Of a stretch of 64,000 nt of DNA, positions 17,303-26,176 are shown in pieces. Both the position numbers and the translations under genes were made by a program. Source of the DNA: Microbulbifer donghaiensis (GTDB lineage Bacteria; Pseudomonadota; Gammaproteobacteria; Pseudomonadales; Cellvibrionaceae); contig NZ_FQVA01000001.1 of the NCBI RefSeq assembly GCF_900129095.1, positions 1,935,615-1,999,614 of the forward strand. Reading direction: 5' to 3'. Every line of letters begins with the position of its first letter. Positions within the stretch are counted from its first letter, which is position 1. The notes under the pieces were generated by a model, which did not search any database, was not told where the DNA came from, and saw only the letters and a list, made by a program, of their open reading frames with translations.

Positions 17303-17330
17303 AAAAAAATGGCGACCAATTAGGTCGCCA
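17303..17330 (-). terminator. Rho-independent terminator, minus strand
   Basis: On the minus strand a 7-bp stem (GGCGACC with GGTCGCC, loop of five) plus one A-T pair is followed by seven T. The nearest minus-strand gene ends 237 bases away, so it may end a separate short transcript. Confidence 0.75.
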
Positions 17331-17566
17331 AACATTAACAATCAAGAAGGGTCAAAATCCGCAATTCGCGAATCTAATGAGAGAAGATCAACGCTGCTTC
17401 TGACTGCCGCTCGAACCCTAACGAGGCGGACAAGCAATTCGTTGTGATTGCATCTTAGCTGTCGGTAGTGACAAACAGATGACAGAAATGGCTACTTCGT
17501 GGCCGAGTTATTGATCCGACTCTTCCTCCCCGAGCGGGGTCCTGATTCCACCCTGAATATGCAGCC
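17331..17566 (-). other. Gene-free stretch before a terminator; possible small RNA
   Basis: No convincing coding frame. On the minus strand it runs from the smrA stop to the terminator at 17303-17330 and contains several GGA triplets in its first third (GTGGAAT, CAGGACC, GGGGAGGAAG). It is either an unusually long smrA 3' untranslated region or a separate small RNA. I could not match it to tmRNA, 6S RNA or RNase P. Confidence 0.35.
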
Positions 17567-18166
17567 TTAGCGGTTGCGGCGCTGGTGCTGCTCCAGGTTC
17601 TCCTGTCTCTTGCGCTCGCTTTTACGCAGCAGTACATAAGTAGCTCCCAGGCCACCGTGCTGCTTCTGCGCACTGTGAAAAGCCAGAACTTCACGGAGTT
17701 GCGGCAACCAGTGGTTGACGCAACTTTTCAACAGCGCCGGCTGCTTGCGACCCTCGCCCTTGCCATGGGTTATCAGCGCGCAGCGCACATCGGCCTCCAC
17801 GCAATCGCGCACGAATTCCACGACGGCGCGGCGTGCCAGTTCCACCGAGTGGCGGTGCAGGTCGAGCCGCGCATCCACCGCGTATTTACCCAGCCGCAGG
17901 TTGCGGTAGACACCGTTCTGCACACCGTCGCGCTTGAATTCCAGCGGATCCCAGGGGTCGACAAGCTCGACATACTCACCGGAGAGAGGGTTCAGCTCAC
18001 GGGCAGTTTCTGCCGTGGCGGCTTCGCGTCGCGCGCGTCGGTTCAGTTCCGCATCCTTGCTCTCTTTGTTCAATGCCACGCGGCGCTCCTGCGCCAATGG
18101 CTTGACGTCGCCCAACTCGCCGAGCGCGTCCTGAAAAAGATCGCTGTCGCTTGTGTACTGCCCCAT
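17567..18166 (-). CDS. smrA: Smr-domain protein (SmrA/YdaL type)
   Basis: A 199-residue cytosolic protein from ATG 18166. The N-terminal half is charged and helical; the Smr domain fills residues about 98-185, with the LDLH motif (LDLHRHSVELAR) and the later HGKGEGRK motif, both needed for nuclease activity in this family. Proteins of this size and layout are the stand-alone Smr proteins (SmrA/SmrB), endonucleases acting on nucleic acids; SmrB cuts mRNA at collided ribosomes. The basic C-terminus (RKSERKRQENLEQHQRRNR) suits nucleic-acid binding. Its first codons and ribosome-binding region are duplicated in inverted orientation about 230 bases upstream, see the repeat at 18153-18415. Confidence 0.85.
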   Translation of the reverse strand: MGQYTSDSDLFQDALGELGDVKPLAQERRVALNKESKDAELNRRARREAATAETARELNPLSGEYVELVDPWDPLEFKRDGVQNGVYRNLRLGKYAVDARLDLHRHSVELARRAVVEFVRDCVEADVRCALITHGKGEGRKQPALLKSCVNHWLPQLREVLAFHSAQKQHGGLGATYVLLRKSERKRQENLEQHQRRNR

Positions 18167-18415
18167 ACCAAATGCCCTAATCAGAGCCCTCCAAATTGTT
18201 CACAGTAAGGCGCCGCTCGAAGGGAATGGCCCACCCTTTCCAAGAGCGGCAACGCCGCTGTGGGCAACTTGGGGGGCTCCCTTCGGGCGAGCCGCTAGGC
18301 AACCATCTGCTGCGTTGCATTAACTTGACGTAGCCGGCTACGCCGGCGCAAATGCGCCTTGCACCTGGCCGCCTAGCGGCTCGCTGATTAGGGCATTTGG
18401 TATGGGGCAGTACAC
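18153..18415. repeat. 32-bp perfect inverted repeat duplicating the smrA start, around a nested palindromic element
   Basis: Bases 18153-18184 and 18384-18415 are perfect reverse complements. The left arm is the start of smrA (ATG and four codons plus its leader), so the right arm is a second, inverted copy. Inside lies another 14-bp inverted repeat (18287-18300, GCGAGCCGCTAGGC, with 18371-18384) enclosing a GC-rich palindromic core (TAGCCGGCTA). This looks like an inverted duplication next to a MITE- or REP-like element. The whole interval has no gene. Confidence 0.85.
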
Positions 18416-18435
18416 ATTTACTCCCCCCAGCTTAA

Positions 18436-19302
18436 TTACGGTTCAAGAAACAGATCGACCGCCAACTGGTCGGCCATGGCGGGGTTGTGGGCATAGTCGG
18501 TTAAGTCGGTAACGCCGCGCTCGCCCAACAGCTCCTCGTCGATCAGCTGGCTGCCAGTCAGTGCGCCATTTTCCGTGATCAGGATTTCATAGGCCGCATC
18601 GGCCATGACCGCCGGCTTGCGGCTCTGCTCAAACATCTCGCGATTACCGACGGCAAACTCGATCGCCGCGGTGGCCACCAGGGTGCGCGGCCACAGCGTA
18701 GTGACACTGATACCCGCCTCGCGCAGTTCCTCGGCCAATCCCATGCTCAAGATGGTCATGCCAAACTTTGACAGCGCGTAGGGAGCGAAGGGTCCCAACC
18801 ACTTCGGCTGCAGGTTCAGCGGCGGCGACAGGCTGAGGATATGGCCGTTCGCCGACTGCTTCAGGTAGGGCATCGCCAGATGTGCCGTCAAATAGACGGC
18901 GCGGCTGTTGATGCTCTGCATCAGGTCGTAGCGTTTCGGCGGCGTGGACTCGACGTTGGTCAGGTTGATGGCACCGGCATTGTTCACCACCGCATCGATA
19001 CCACCGAACTGCTCGGCGGCCTGCGCCATGGCCTCCGCGACCCGCTGCTCATCGCGCACATCCACCTGCAATGCCAGCGCCCTGCCACCGGCGGCCTCGA
19101 CCTCCGACGCCACCGAATAGATGGTGCCGGGCAGCTTTGGGTGGGGCTCGGCGGATTTGGCCGCAATGACGATATTGGCCCCGTCGGCCGCACACTTGAG
19201 CGCAATGGCGCGACCTATGCCGCGGCTGGCACCGGTAATAAAGATCGTCTTGCCCTTGAGGGCACCGGTGTTGTCAGTCAGGGTGAGATATTCTTCCGTC
19301 AC
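18436..19302 (-). CDS. Short-chain dehydrogenase, HSDL2-like
   Basis: A 288-residue protein. GTG 19302 is the likely start: GGAGG lies six bases upstream, whereas the further in-frame TTG has none. TGASRGIG (23-30) is the cofactor motif, NNAG is at 107-110, and Tyr175 with Lys179 (YALSK) are catalytic, with a Ser near 159. The segment between NNAG and the Tyr and the PPLNLQP stretch resemble the hydroxysteroid-dehydrogenase-like 2 group, whose bacterial members act on fatty-acyl intermediates. The start overlaps the end of the upstream thioesterase gene by 29 bases, so they are translationally coupled; a shared role in acyl-CoA metabolism is likely. Confidence 0.82.
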   Translation of the reverse strand: MTEEYLTLTDNTGALKGKTIFITGASRGIGRAIALKCAADGANIVIAAKSAEPHPKLPGTIYSVASEVEAAGGRALALQVDVRDEQRVAEAMAQAAEQFGGIDAVVNNAGAINLTNVESTPPKRYDLMQSINSRAVYLTAHLAMPYLKQSANGHILSLSPPLNLQPKWLGPFAPYALSKFGMTILSMGLAEELREAGISVTTLWPRTLVATAAIEFAVGNREMFEQSRKPAVMADAAYEILITENGALTGSQLIDEELLGERGVTDLTDYAHNPAMADQLAVDLFLEP

Positions 19303-19759
19303 TATCGGCCTCCGGGGCAATGACTGCCGGGCAGTAAATTTCCTTAAAGATTTGGGGCATACGCTTCGGCTTGCCGCTGGACAGCTCGATACACACCATC
19401 TGCCACTGGGCCCGCAGAATCAGCGCCTCGTCGGAGGCGCGGAACACCTGGAAGCGACGGGTCATATTGAGGCGCCCGTCCACCTTGGTGAGCCAGGTGC
19501 CAAACAACAGCTCGTCGCCTTCCCTGGCGGCCAGTATATAGTCGTACTCACCGTGACGAATGGCCATTCCGCGGTCGAGGCCCTGGTAATTTGTGACATC
19601 CAGCCCCAGCGCTGCGCTGTGTGCCCAGCCGGCCCGCTCGCACCAGCGCACGTATTCGGCGTTGTTGGCATGATGCAGGCCGTCCACATGTCCCGGCGCT
19701 ACAGTGACTTTCCAGATAAAGGGCCGCGGTAAGTCCCACTGCATTGGCGGATATCTCAT
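19274..19759 (-). CDS. Acyl-CoA thioesterase, hotdog fold (4HBT family)
   Basis: A 161-residue cytosolic protein from ATG 19759. The motif VDGLHHANNAEYVRWCERAG corresponds to the D-x-x-G/L-H-x-N-N-x-x-Y signature of 4-hydroxybenzoyl-CoA-thioesterase-like enzymes such as YbgC and FadM; the Asp at residue 25 is the expected catalytic residue. It has the usual hotdog length. These enzymes hydrolyse acyl-CoA thioesters. It is the first gene of a two-gene unit with the SDR, overlapping by 29 bases. Substrate unknown. Confidence 0.83.
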   Translation of the reverse strand: MRYPPMQWDLPRPFIWKVTVAPGHVDGLHHANNAEYVRWCERAGWAHSAALGLDVTNYQGLDRGMAIRHGEYDYILAAREGDELLFGTWLTKVDGRLNMTRRFQVFRASDEALILRAQWQMVCIELSSGKPKRMPQIFKEIYCPAVIAPEADSDGRISHPD

Positions 19760-19832
19760 TTTGCTGTGATACCGGGGAGCCTATGTGATCTCCCTGCTAG
19801 CGACAAGGCGCCGTTGCGCCAGCGGCAGATGC

Positions 19833-19862
19833 AAAAAAGGCCCCGGTTGGGGCCTTTTCTTG
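19833..19862 (-). terminator. Terminator of the secB unit (works in both directions)
   Basis: A 10-bp stem AAAAGGCCCC / GGGGCCTTTT with loop GGTT lies 18 bases after the secB stop and before the thioesterase start; T-runs are present on either strand. Confidence 0.85.
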
Positions 19863-19879
19863 CGATTCTCGGGGAAGAC

Positions 19880-20377
19880 TTAGACTTCCGCGTCTGCCTT
19901 CGCGCCTTCGCCCTGCTGCTGTGCCTGGGCCAGTGCCGCGGCGAAGAGGGCATCGAAGTTGATCGGCGGCAGCATCAGGGCAGGGAAGGAGCCCTTGGTT
20001 ACCACGTTGTCCACCACTTCGCGGGCGTAGGGGAACAGGATCTGCGGGCAGGCAGTGTTCAGGGCCTGCGCCAGCTGCTGACCTTCCAGACCCTTGATAC
20101 CGAACAGGCCGGCCTGCTTCACTTCCACCAGGAAAGCGGTCTCTTCTTCCAGCTTGACGGTAATGGTCAGAGTCAGAGCCACTTCGTACAGATCTTCGTC
20201 GATCTTCGCAGTCTGGGTGTTAAGCTCCTGGTTGACCTGGGGCTTCCACTGCTTTTTAAAGACCTCAGCGCCCATCGGTGTTTCGAAGGAGAGATCTTTC
20301 AGATAAATGCGTTGCATCGCAAATTGCACTTGCGGGGCCTCTGCGTTTGCCGCTGCGCCGTTTTGTTCTTCAGCCAT
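19880..20377 (-). CDS. secB: Protein-export chaperone SecB
   Basis: A 165-residue protein from ATG 20377. The core ([18 protein letters not shown] through [15 protein letters not shown]) is the full SecB fold; the Ala/Gln/acidic tail is usual. SecB tetramers keep precursor proteins unfolded in the cytosol and hand them to SecA. It follows grxC and the rhodanese gene on the same strand, as in many gammaproteobacteria (yibN-grxC-secB). The 182-base gap to grxC carries a hairpin, so secB may also have its own promoter. Confidence 0.97.
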   Translation of the reverse strand: MAEEQNGAAANAEAPQVQFAMQRIYLKDLSFETPMGAEVFKKQWKPQVNQELNTQTAKIDEDLYEVALTLTITVKLEEETAFLVEVKQAGLFGIKGLEGQQLAQALNTACPQILFPYAREVVDNVVTKGSFPALMLPPINFDALFAAALAQAQQQGEGAKADAEV

Positions 20378-20424
20378 GTTACTGCCTGTTCTTTATATAA
20401 ATGGTTTATTCATGCCTTCCGTGA

Positions 20425-20449
20425 GAAAGACTCCCTGTATGAGTCTTTC
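20425..20449. repeat. Hairpin in the grxC-secB gap
   Basis: A 9-bp perfect stem (GAAAGACTC with GAGTCTTTC) and a 7-base loop, without a T-run on the minus strand. It may be a processing or partial-termination hairpin in the secB leader. Confidence 0.5.
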
Positions 20450-20559
20450 AAATGGGGCCTTCGAATACCGTTTCAAGGCCGGAAATCGATAAATAGCAAC
20501 TTTCTGCGTCGGGCGTTGCGGCCCTGACTGTGACCGGCTGTCCCGTCGGTGCCTGCTCT

Positions 20560-20811
20560 TCAGCCGAGCAATCCGTCCAGCTGGCGACTGCGCTCCAGCG
20601 CCATCAGCTCATCGCAACCGCCCACGTGGCGGTCGCCGATCCAGATCTGCGGCACGGAGCGTCGACCGGCCCTGGCGGCCATCTGCGCGCGCAGGTTGGG
20701 GTCGCTGTCCACTGCTATCTCGCGATATTTCACGCCCTTGCTGTCGAGCAGTTGCTTGGCGCGAATGCAGTAGGGGCAGAAACGGGTGGTATAGATAACA
20801 ACGTCTTGCAT
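20560..20811 (-). CDS. grxC: Glutaredoxin 3
   Basis: An 83-residue single-domain glutaredoxin from ATG 20811. The dithiol site CPYC is at residues 12-15, with the conserved SVPQIWIG cis-proline loop and the GGCDEL glutathione-binding segment. It reduces disulfides and glutathione mixed disulfides in the cytosol. It sits between the rhodanese-like gene (42 bases upstream) and secB, the usual arrangement. Confidence 0.96.
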   Translation of the reverse strand: MQDVVIYTTRFCPYCIRAKQLLDSKGVKYREIAVDSDPNLRAQMAARAGRRSVPQIWIGDRHVGGCDELMALERSRQLDGLLG

Positions 20812-20853
20812 AAATGGATTCCGCTAAACCTCAGCGCAGCAGTTACTGCAGTA

Positions 20854-21264
20854 TCAACCCTTGACCAGCGGCAAATTCTGGTTCGCCCACTCGCTCATAC
20901 CGCCCTGCAGGCGCCGCACCTGGAAACCCTGCTGCTTCAGCAGGCGACCCACGGCGCCGGCGTGCTGACCGAGCTTATCGGCGACAATCAGCGGCTTGTC
21001 CTTGTATGAGGTCAGTTCGCTAACCCGCTCGGCCACCTCGCCGTGGGGGATATGCACCGCGTCGACGATATGGCCCGCGCTGAACTCACTGCGGTCGCGC
21101 ACGTCGAGTACCCGCGCGCCGTCGATATTGATCAGACGCGTGACTTCGTGCACCGAAGCCGGGGTGCCGGCCTTGTAGCGCTCGCTCAGCGCAAATGCGT
21201 AGAGTAAAACCACCAACAGGCTGACCAGCAGCCACTGCTCGCTCATAAAGACGAAAAAGTCCAC
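20854..21264 (-). CDS. yibN: Membrane-anchored rhodanese-like protein without the catalytic cysteine (YibN-like)
   Basis: A 136-residue protein. GTG 21264 is chosen since AAGGAAG lies directly upstream; ATG 21246 has no such site. Residues about 8-25 are one membrane segment, then a rhodanese domain (RVLDVRDRSEFSAGHI, a hallmark). At the active-site loop the sequence is VADKLGQHAGAV, with no cysteine, so sulfur transfer is not expected. In E. coli YibN, a neighbour of grxC-secB, the loop is likewise atypical. YibN has been tied to the Sec/YidC insertion machinery, so a non-enzymatic membrane role is plausible. First gene of the yibN-grxC-secB unit. Confidence 0.88.
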   Translation of the reverse strand: MDFFVFMSEQWLLVSLLVVLLYAFALSERYKAGTPASVHEVTRLINIDGARVLDVRDRSEFSAGHIVDAVHIPHGEVAERVSELTSYKDKPLIVADKLGQHAGAVGRLLKQQGFQVRRLQGGMSEWANQNLPLVKG

Positions 21265-21285
21265 TTCGCTTCCTTTTATTTCCAG

Positions 21286-21318
21286 CAATCCAACAGGTCG
21301 TCCTGACCTGTTGGATTG
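21286..21318. repeat. 14-bp perfect palindrome in the yibN leader
   Basis: CAATCCAACAGGTC, loop GTCCT, then its exact reverse complement. It lies 22 bases before the yibN start, with no T-run on either side. Could be a leader hairpin or a dimeric regulator site. Confidence 0.6.
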
Positions 21319-21620
21319 TCGCCCGCAACAGGCTGGCGCAGCTGCGCGGAGCCGCTTGCCAGTTGCGGGCTCGCGCCGGCCATGGCCGGCGTCGGCGCAT
21401 CCCCGCGCCGCATCGTTCGTTTTATTGTCAATGGCGCCAGCGGCGCCCAATGCGGCGGGAGTATACACGATTGTGGCGAATTCTTAACCAGCCCACCCCC
21501 TTTTAATAGCAGGGTGTACCGGATCCACCGGGCGGCCTCGCTGGACGTGGTTAAAGGGTGCACAAACAGGTTAAAATCCGCGTCCCCGATTGAATCCACC
21601 GGCAGAGGAACACTTTCGCT
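21319..21620. other. Divergent intergenic region between yibN and gpmI
   Basis: No coding frame supported. It holds further short palindromes (for example GGCCATGGCC and GGCGCC pairs) and must hold the promoters of both divergent units. I cannot assign boxes with confidence. Confidence 0.4.
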
Positions 21621-23171
21621 ATGGCCGCTGAGCAACAACCGCATAAACGTCCCCTGGTCCTGCTGATCCTGGACGGCTTCGGCCACAGCGACAATCCCGA
21701 GCACAACGCCATTCAGGCCGCCAACTCGCCGGTCTGGGACCGGATCTGGGCGACCAGGCCCAAGACCCTGATCCAGACCTCCGGTATGGCGGTGGGTCTG
21801 CCGGAAGGGCAGATGGGCAACTCCGAGGTCGGCCACATGACCCTCGGCGCCGGCCGGGTCGTCTACCAGAACTACACCCGCATCAACAAGGCGATCGAGG
21901 ATGGCGATTTCTTCCGCAATCCCGCCTATACGGCGGCGGTGGACAAGGCCATCGCCAACAGCGGCGCCGTCCATATCATGGGCCTGCTGTCCGAGGGCGG
22001 CGTGCACAGCCACGAGGACCACATAGTCGCGATGGTGACCCTGGCGGCCCAGCGCGGCGCCACGGAAATCTATGTCCACGCCTTCCTCGACGGTCGCGAT
22101 ACACCGCCGCGCAGCGCCGAGCCGTCCCTGGCGCGCGTGATGCAGGTGTGCGATGCCGTCGGCACCGCGCGCATCGCCACACTGGCCGGGCGCTACTTCG
22201 CCATGGATCGCGACCAGCGCTGGGAGCGCGTTCAGCCGGTCTACGATCTGCTGACCCAGGGCAAAGCCGAGTACCAGGCTGAAGACGCGCTCGCCGGTCT
22301 CGCCGCCGCCTACGAACGCGGCGAAAACGACGAATTCGTCGCCCCGACCCAGATCGGCGCCGCGGCACCGATCAAGGACGGCGACGCCCTCATTTTCATG
22401 AACTTCCGCCCGGACCGCGCGCGCCAACTGACCCGCGCCTTCACCGAAGCGGACTTCGACGGCTTTGCCCGCGAAGTTGCGCCGAAACTGGCAGATTTCG
22501 TCATGACCACCCAGTACGCTGCCAGCATCCACGCCAGTTGCGCCTTCCCGCCGGAAAACCTGGTGAACTCCCTCGGTGAGTACCTGGCCGCCCAGGGCAA
22601 GACCCAGCTGCGCATTGCCGAGACCGAGAAGTACGCCCATGTGACCTTTTTCTTCAGCGGCGGCCGCGAGGAGCCCTTCGCCGGCGAGACCCGCGAGCTG
22701 ATCAAGTCGCCGAATGTGGCCACTTACGACCTGCAGCCGGAGATGAGCGCACCGGAAGTGACCGACAAGCTGGTCGCGGCCATCGAGAGCGGTGCCTACG
22801 ACGCCATTATCTGCAACTATGCCAATGGCGACATGGTGGGCCACACCGGAATTTTCGAGGCCGCAGTCAAGGCCGTGGAGGCACTCGACGCCTGTGTCGA
22901 CCGCGTAGTGAGCGCGGCCCTGGCCGGCGGCGGCGAAGTACTGATCACTGCTGATCACGGCAACGTCGAGGAGATGTTTGACGCCGGTTCCGGCCAGGTC
23001 AGCACCCAGCACTCCACCCTGCCGGTGCCCTTCGTCTATATTGGTGAGCGCAAAGTGAACCTGCGCGAGGGCGGCAGCCTGGCCGACGTGGCGCCGACCA
23101 TGTTAGCGTTAATGGACCTGCCGCAACCCGCCGAGATGACCGGTCAGAGTCTGGTGCAATTCGACCAATGA
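21621..23171 (+). CDS. gpmI: 2,3-bisphosphoglycerate-independent phosphoglycerate mutase
   Basis: A 516-residue cytosolic enzyme from ATG 21621. The Mn-binding Asp18 lies in LILDGFG, the phosphorylated Ser68 in QMGNSEVGH, and the C-terminal metal motifs [12 protein letters not shown] and ITADHGNVE are intact. It interconverts 3- and 2-phosphoglycerate. Its TGA overlaps the ATG of envC (ATGA), so the two are translationally coupled, as in other gammaproteobacteria. Confidence 0.97.
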   Translation: MAAEQQPHKRPLVLLILDGFGHSDNPEHNAIQAANSPVWDRIWATRPKTLIQTSGMAVGLPEGQMGNSEVGHMTLGAGRVVYQNYTRINKAIEDGDFFRNPAYTAAVDKAIANSGAVHIMGLLSEGGVHSHEDHIVAMVTLAAQRGATEIYVHAFLDGRDTPPRSAEPSLARVMQVCDAVGTARIATLAGRYFAMDRDQRWERVQPVYDLLTQGKAEYQAEDALAGLAAAYERGENDEFVAPTQIGAAAPIKDGDALIFMNFRPDRARQLTRAFTEADFDGFAREVAPKLADFVMTTQYAASIHASCAFPPENLVNSLGEYLAAQGKTQLRIAETEKYAHVTFFFSGGREEPFAGETRELIKSPNVATYDLQPEMSAPEVTDKLVAAIESGAYDAIICNYANGDMVGHTGIFEAAVKAVEALDACVDRVVSAALAGGGEVLITADHGNVEEMFDAGSGQVSTQHSTLPVPFVYIGERKVNLREGGSLADVAPTMLALMDLPQPAEMTGQSLVQFDQ

Positions 23172-24301
23172 AATATTTCGCCGTAATTATTTTCGCGCTT
23201 TTGTCCCTGCCGGTCTGGTCGCAAGCCGCGGCCGACGAGGACCAGCAGGCGCGCCTCGCTGAAATCAAGCAGCGCATCGAAACGCTGCAGCAAGAACTCA
23301 ACGAGGTGCGCAGCCAGCGCGACCAGCTGCTCAAGGACCTGGAGAACAACGAGAAGAGCATTTCCGATCTGCACCAGCGCATCGACCAGATCAAGCGGGA
23401 CATGCGCAGCCGCACGGACAAGCTGCAGGAGCTGAAGCAGGAACAGCAGCAGCTGGAGGAGTCGCGGCGAAGTATGCAGCGGCGGGTCGAGCAGGAAGTC
23501 GCCGCCGCTTACCGACTCGGCAGACAGGAGCAGATCAAGCTGCTCCTGAATCAGCAAGATCCACAACACATCGCCCGCCAGCTCCGCTATCACGAATACT
23601 TCCTCCAAGAACGCAGCCGCGTCATCGACGATTACCTCGACACCCTCACCTCCCTGCAGACCGTCAGCACCTCGATCCAGCGCGAGCGCGACACGCTCGA
23701 CACGGAACGACGCCAGCTGCAGGAGCGGGAAACCCAGCTGCGCGGCGCGCAGCAAGAGAGGAGCAAAACGCTGGACAAACTGGCGGCGCGCCTGGCGGAC
23801 AAGAGCGGCGAGATGCAGCAGTTAAAGAGCGACCGCTCGCGCCTGCAGAAACTGGTGGACGAGGTGGGCCGCGCCATCGCCTCCCTGGTCAACCCCCAGG
23901 ACCAGCAGCCGTTCACGAAACAGCGGGGGCGCATGCAGTGGCCAGTGCAGGGCCGCCGCGCCAACGCCTATGGCCAGCGGCGCGCCAACGGCATCACCTG
24001 GAAGGGCATCACCATTCGCGCCAATGAGGGCGAACCGGTGCGCGCCATTCACCGCGGCCGCGTGGTCTTTTCGGATTATCTGCGCGGCCAGGGCATGCTG
24101 ATGATCCTGGACCACGGCGACGGCTTCATGAGTCTCTACGCGCACAACCAGTCACTGACCCGCAGCCTCGGCGAGTGGGTCGAAAGCGGCGATACCATTG
24201 CCCGTGTCGGCAACAGTGGCGGACTCGCGCACAGCGGTGTCTATTTCGAAATCCGCCACCGCGGCCAGCCACAGGACCCCACCCTCTGGTGCCGCACGTG
24301 A
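23168..24301 (+). CDS. envC: Murein hydrolase activator EnvC
   Basis: A 377-residue periplasmic protein from ATG 23168. The signal peptide ends after QAAA (about residue 21). Residues 25-240 are long coiled coil, rich in Gln, Glu, Arg; residues about 255-377 are a LytM/M23 domain. The zinc ligands are missing: the usual HxGxD is WKGITIRAN and the HxH pair is VYFEIR, so it is an activator rather than an enzyme. EnvC is recruited by FtsEX and turns on amidases AmiA/AmiB for septal peptidoglycan splitting. Coupled to gpmI and followed by the ctpA gene. Confidence 0.95.
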   Translation: MKYFAVIIFALLSLPVWSQAAADEDQQARLAEIKQRIETLQQELNEVRSQRDQLLKDLENNEKSISDLHQRIDQIKRDMRSRTDKLQELKQEQQQLEESRRSMQRRVEQEVAAAYRLGRQEQIKLLLNQQDPQHIARQLRYHEYFLQERSRVIDDYLDTLTSLQTVSTSIQRERDTLDTERRQLQERETQLRGAQQERSKTLDKLAARLADKSGEMQQLKSDRSRLQKLVDEVGRAIASLVNPQDQQPFTKQRGRMQWPVQGRRANAYGQRRANGITWKGITIRANEGEPVRAIHRGRVVFSDYLRGQGMLMILDHGDGFMSLYAHNQSLTRSLGEWVESGDTIARVGNSGGLAHSGVYFEIRHRGQPQDPTLWCRT

Positions 24302-24443
24302 TTTAGCGCTGCCGGGCGGCCGCGCAGATCGCCCCGCAGAAAAATCGCACAGTTGATACAGCCGCCAACTTAGAAACCCTGCCAGCCGCCTCGGTCTACA
24401 CTTTCGCAAAGAAGCGAAGAAATAAGGCAGAGGTTTCAACGAC

Positions 24444-25793
24444 ATGTTCACGCCCAAAGCGCTGACTACTTTTATCGGCGCAGCCGCCCTCACCGCTCTG
24501 CCCCTGATGGGCCTCAGTGAAGGCGGCTCTTCCCCCAAACTGATTCCCGAAACCACAAGCCGGCTGCCGCTGGAAGACCTGCGCAGCTTCGCCAAAGTGT
24601 TCGAACAGATCCGCCAGGGCTATATCGAAGAAGTGGACGACAGTACCCTGCTGGAATACGCCATCAAGGGCATGTTGCAGGGCCTGGATCCACACTCCTC
24701 CTACCTGGACCGCGAATCCTTCGACGACCTGCAGGCCAATACCACTGGCGAGTTTGCCGGCCTCGGCATTGAGGTGGGCATAGAGAACGACCATATCACT
24801 GTCGTCACACCGATGGACGACACCCCGGCCGCCCGCGCCGGCCTGAAATCCGGCGACATCATCCTGCGCCTGTCCGGCAAATCCATGAAAGGGGTCAGCC
24901 TGGATGAGGCGGTGGAACGTATGCGCGGCCCCAAGGGCAGCAGTGTCACACTGACGATCGCGCGCAAGGGCTACAAGGCCCCCTTCGAGGTTACGCTCAA
25001 ACGCGACACCGTTCGGGTGCGCAGCGTGCGCGGCGAGATACTCGATGAGGGCTACGCCTATCTGCGTATCAGCCAGTTCCAGCTCGATACCGGCAGCGAT
25101 GTGGCGCGGGAAATTCGCAAACTGCAGCAGAAGGGCAAACTGAAGGGCCTGATCGTCGACCTGCGCAACAATCCCGGCGGCGTGCTGCAATCATCGGTGG
25201 AAGTTGCCGACGCATTTCTCGAGGAAGGACTGGTTGTCTATACCGAGGGCCGCACAGAATCCTCCAACCTGAGCTACTCCGCCGAACCCGGTGACCTGAC
25301 CGAGGGCGCTCCGCTGGTGGTACTGATCAATGAGGGCTCCGCCTCCGCCGCCGAGATTGTCGCCGGCGCCCTGCAGGACCATCGCCGCGCCGTGGTAATG
25401 GGCACCGACAGTTTCGGCAAGGGCTCGGTGCAGACGGTCATCCCGATCAACAATGAGCGCGCCATCAAACTCACCACTGCGCTCTACTTCACCCCCAATG
25501 GCCGCTCGATCCAGGCTCAGGGCATCACACCCGATATCGTGGTGGAACGGGTCAAGGTGACCCGCTTGCAGGAGCGTGCGCGCGCTACCGAGGCCGACCT
25601 GGCCGGCCACCTGGGCAACGGCAACGGCGGCCAGGAGCGCAATGCCGCCGATCGCGCCAAGGAAAAAGAGGGCCGCGATGACTGGCACGATCGCGACAAC
25701 CAGATTTTCGAGGCGCTCAATGTGCTCAAGGGGCTGAATCTGTACGCCCAACGGGACAGGGAATTGCGGGAGCGCGTCGCCAGCGCTAATTGA
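24444..25793 (+). CDS. ctpA: Carboxyl-terminal processing protease, S41 family
   Basis: A 449-residue exported protease from ATG 24444. It has an N-terminal signal, a helical lead segment (LRSFAKVFEQIRQGYIEEVD), a PDZ domain at about 95-185 and the S41 core. The catalytic pair is Ser301 in GSASAAEI and Lys326 in FGKGSVQ, with the usual 25-residue spacing. The C-terminal 60 residues are a charged helical tail. Such proteases trim or degrade periplasmic proteins, including cell-wall enzymes, which suits the position behind envC. A terminator follows. Confidence 0.94.
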   Translation: MFTPKALTTFIGAAALTALPLMGLSEGGSSPKLIPETTSRLPLEDLRSFAKVFEQIRQGYIEEVDDSTLLEYAIKGMLQGLDPHSSYLDRESFDDLQANTTGEFAGLGIEVGIENDHITVVTPMDDTPAARAGLKSGDIILRLSGKSMKGVSLDEAVERMRGPKGSSVTLTIARKGYKAPFEVTLKRDTVRVRSVRGEILDEGYAYLRISQFQLDTGSDVAREIRKLQQKGKLKGLIVDLRNNPGGVLQSSVEVADAFLEEGLVVYTEGRTESSNLSYSAEPGDLTEGAPLVVLINEGSASAAEIVAGALQDHRRAVVMGTDSFGKGSVQTVIPINNERAIKLTTALYFTPNGRSIQAQGITPDIVVERVKVTRLQERARATEADLAGHLGNGNGGQERNAADRAKEKEGRDDWHDRDNQIFEALNVLKGLNLYAQRDRELRERVASAN

Positions 25794-25810
25794 TCCCGCC
25801 ACGGAGGTAG

Positions 25811-25833
25811 GGCGAATCCTGCATTCGCCTTTT
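25811..25833 (+). terminator. Rho-independent terminator after ctpA
   Basis: GGCGAAT / ATTCGCC stem of seven with loop CCTGC, then TTTT. Confidence 0.7.
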
Positions 25834-25888
25834 CGGCAGTCAGCGAAACCGCGCGAGTTACCTTCGTGCACGGTTTTGGTAAGTTGTT

Positions 25889-26149
25889 ATGCAGCAGTAT
25901 CGCGCCGGCGAAGAGGGACGCCCCATCCCCCTGCGCTCCGACCGTTTCTATAAATTGGGAGACGACTGGTACTTTCAGGTGCGCGGTGGCAAATCCTTCG
26001 GCCCGTTCGCCTGCCGCAGCGAGGCCGAACGCGCAGTGCACTTGTTCTTTGATCCTCCGACGAAGGGCGGCGGCAATCAGAAAGGCGCGGTAATCCATCC
26101 ATTCGGCCGCCAGCGCGCCAAATTGTGGCGCGATAACCACAAACACTGA
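25889..26149 (+). CDS. Small cytosolic protein, DUF6316-like
   Basis: An 86-residue protein from ATG 25889. It begins QQYRAGEEGRPIPLRSDRFY and has GDDWYFQVRGGKSFGPF and CRSEAERAVHLF, a pattern I recall from the short DUF6316 proteins common in Microbulbifer and relatives. No signal peptide. The C-terminus is basic (HPFGRQRAKLWRDN). It stands alone, convergent with hisF, 27 bases away. Function is unknown; the two-strand WYF..GPF.S..EA layout hints at a small binding module. Confidence 0.72.
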   Translation: MQQYRAGEEGRPIPLRSDRFYKLGDDWYFQVRGGKSFGPFACRSEAERAVHLFFDPPTKGGGNQKGAVIHPFGRQRAKLWRDNHKH

Positions 26150-26176
26150 GCAGCGCCGCCAGCCAATACTGCGCCC

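Noticed and set aside
17331..17566. tmRNA, 6S RNA or RNase P RNA
   Set aside because: None of the conserved termini or cores could be matched by eye; kept only as an unnamed candidate transcript.
21276..23012. A 578-codon open frame on the minus strand opposite gpmI
   Set aside because: It mirrors gpmI codons, has no ribosome-binding site and no family character; the plus-strand enzyme is certain.
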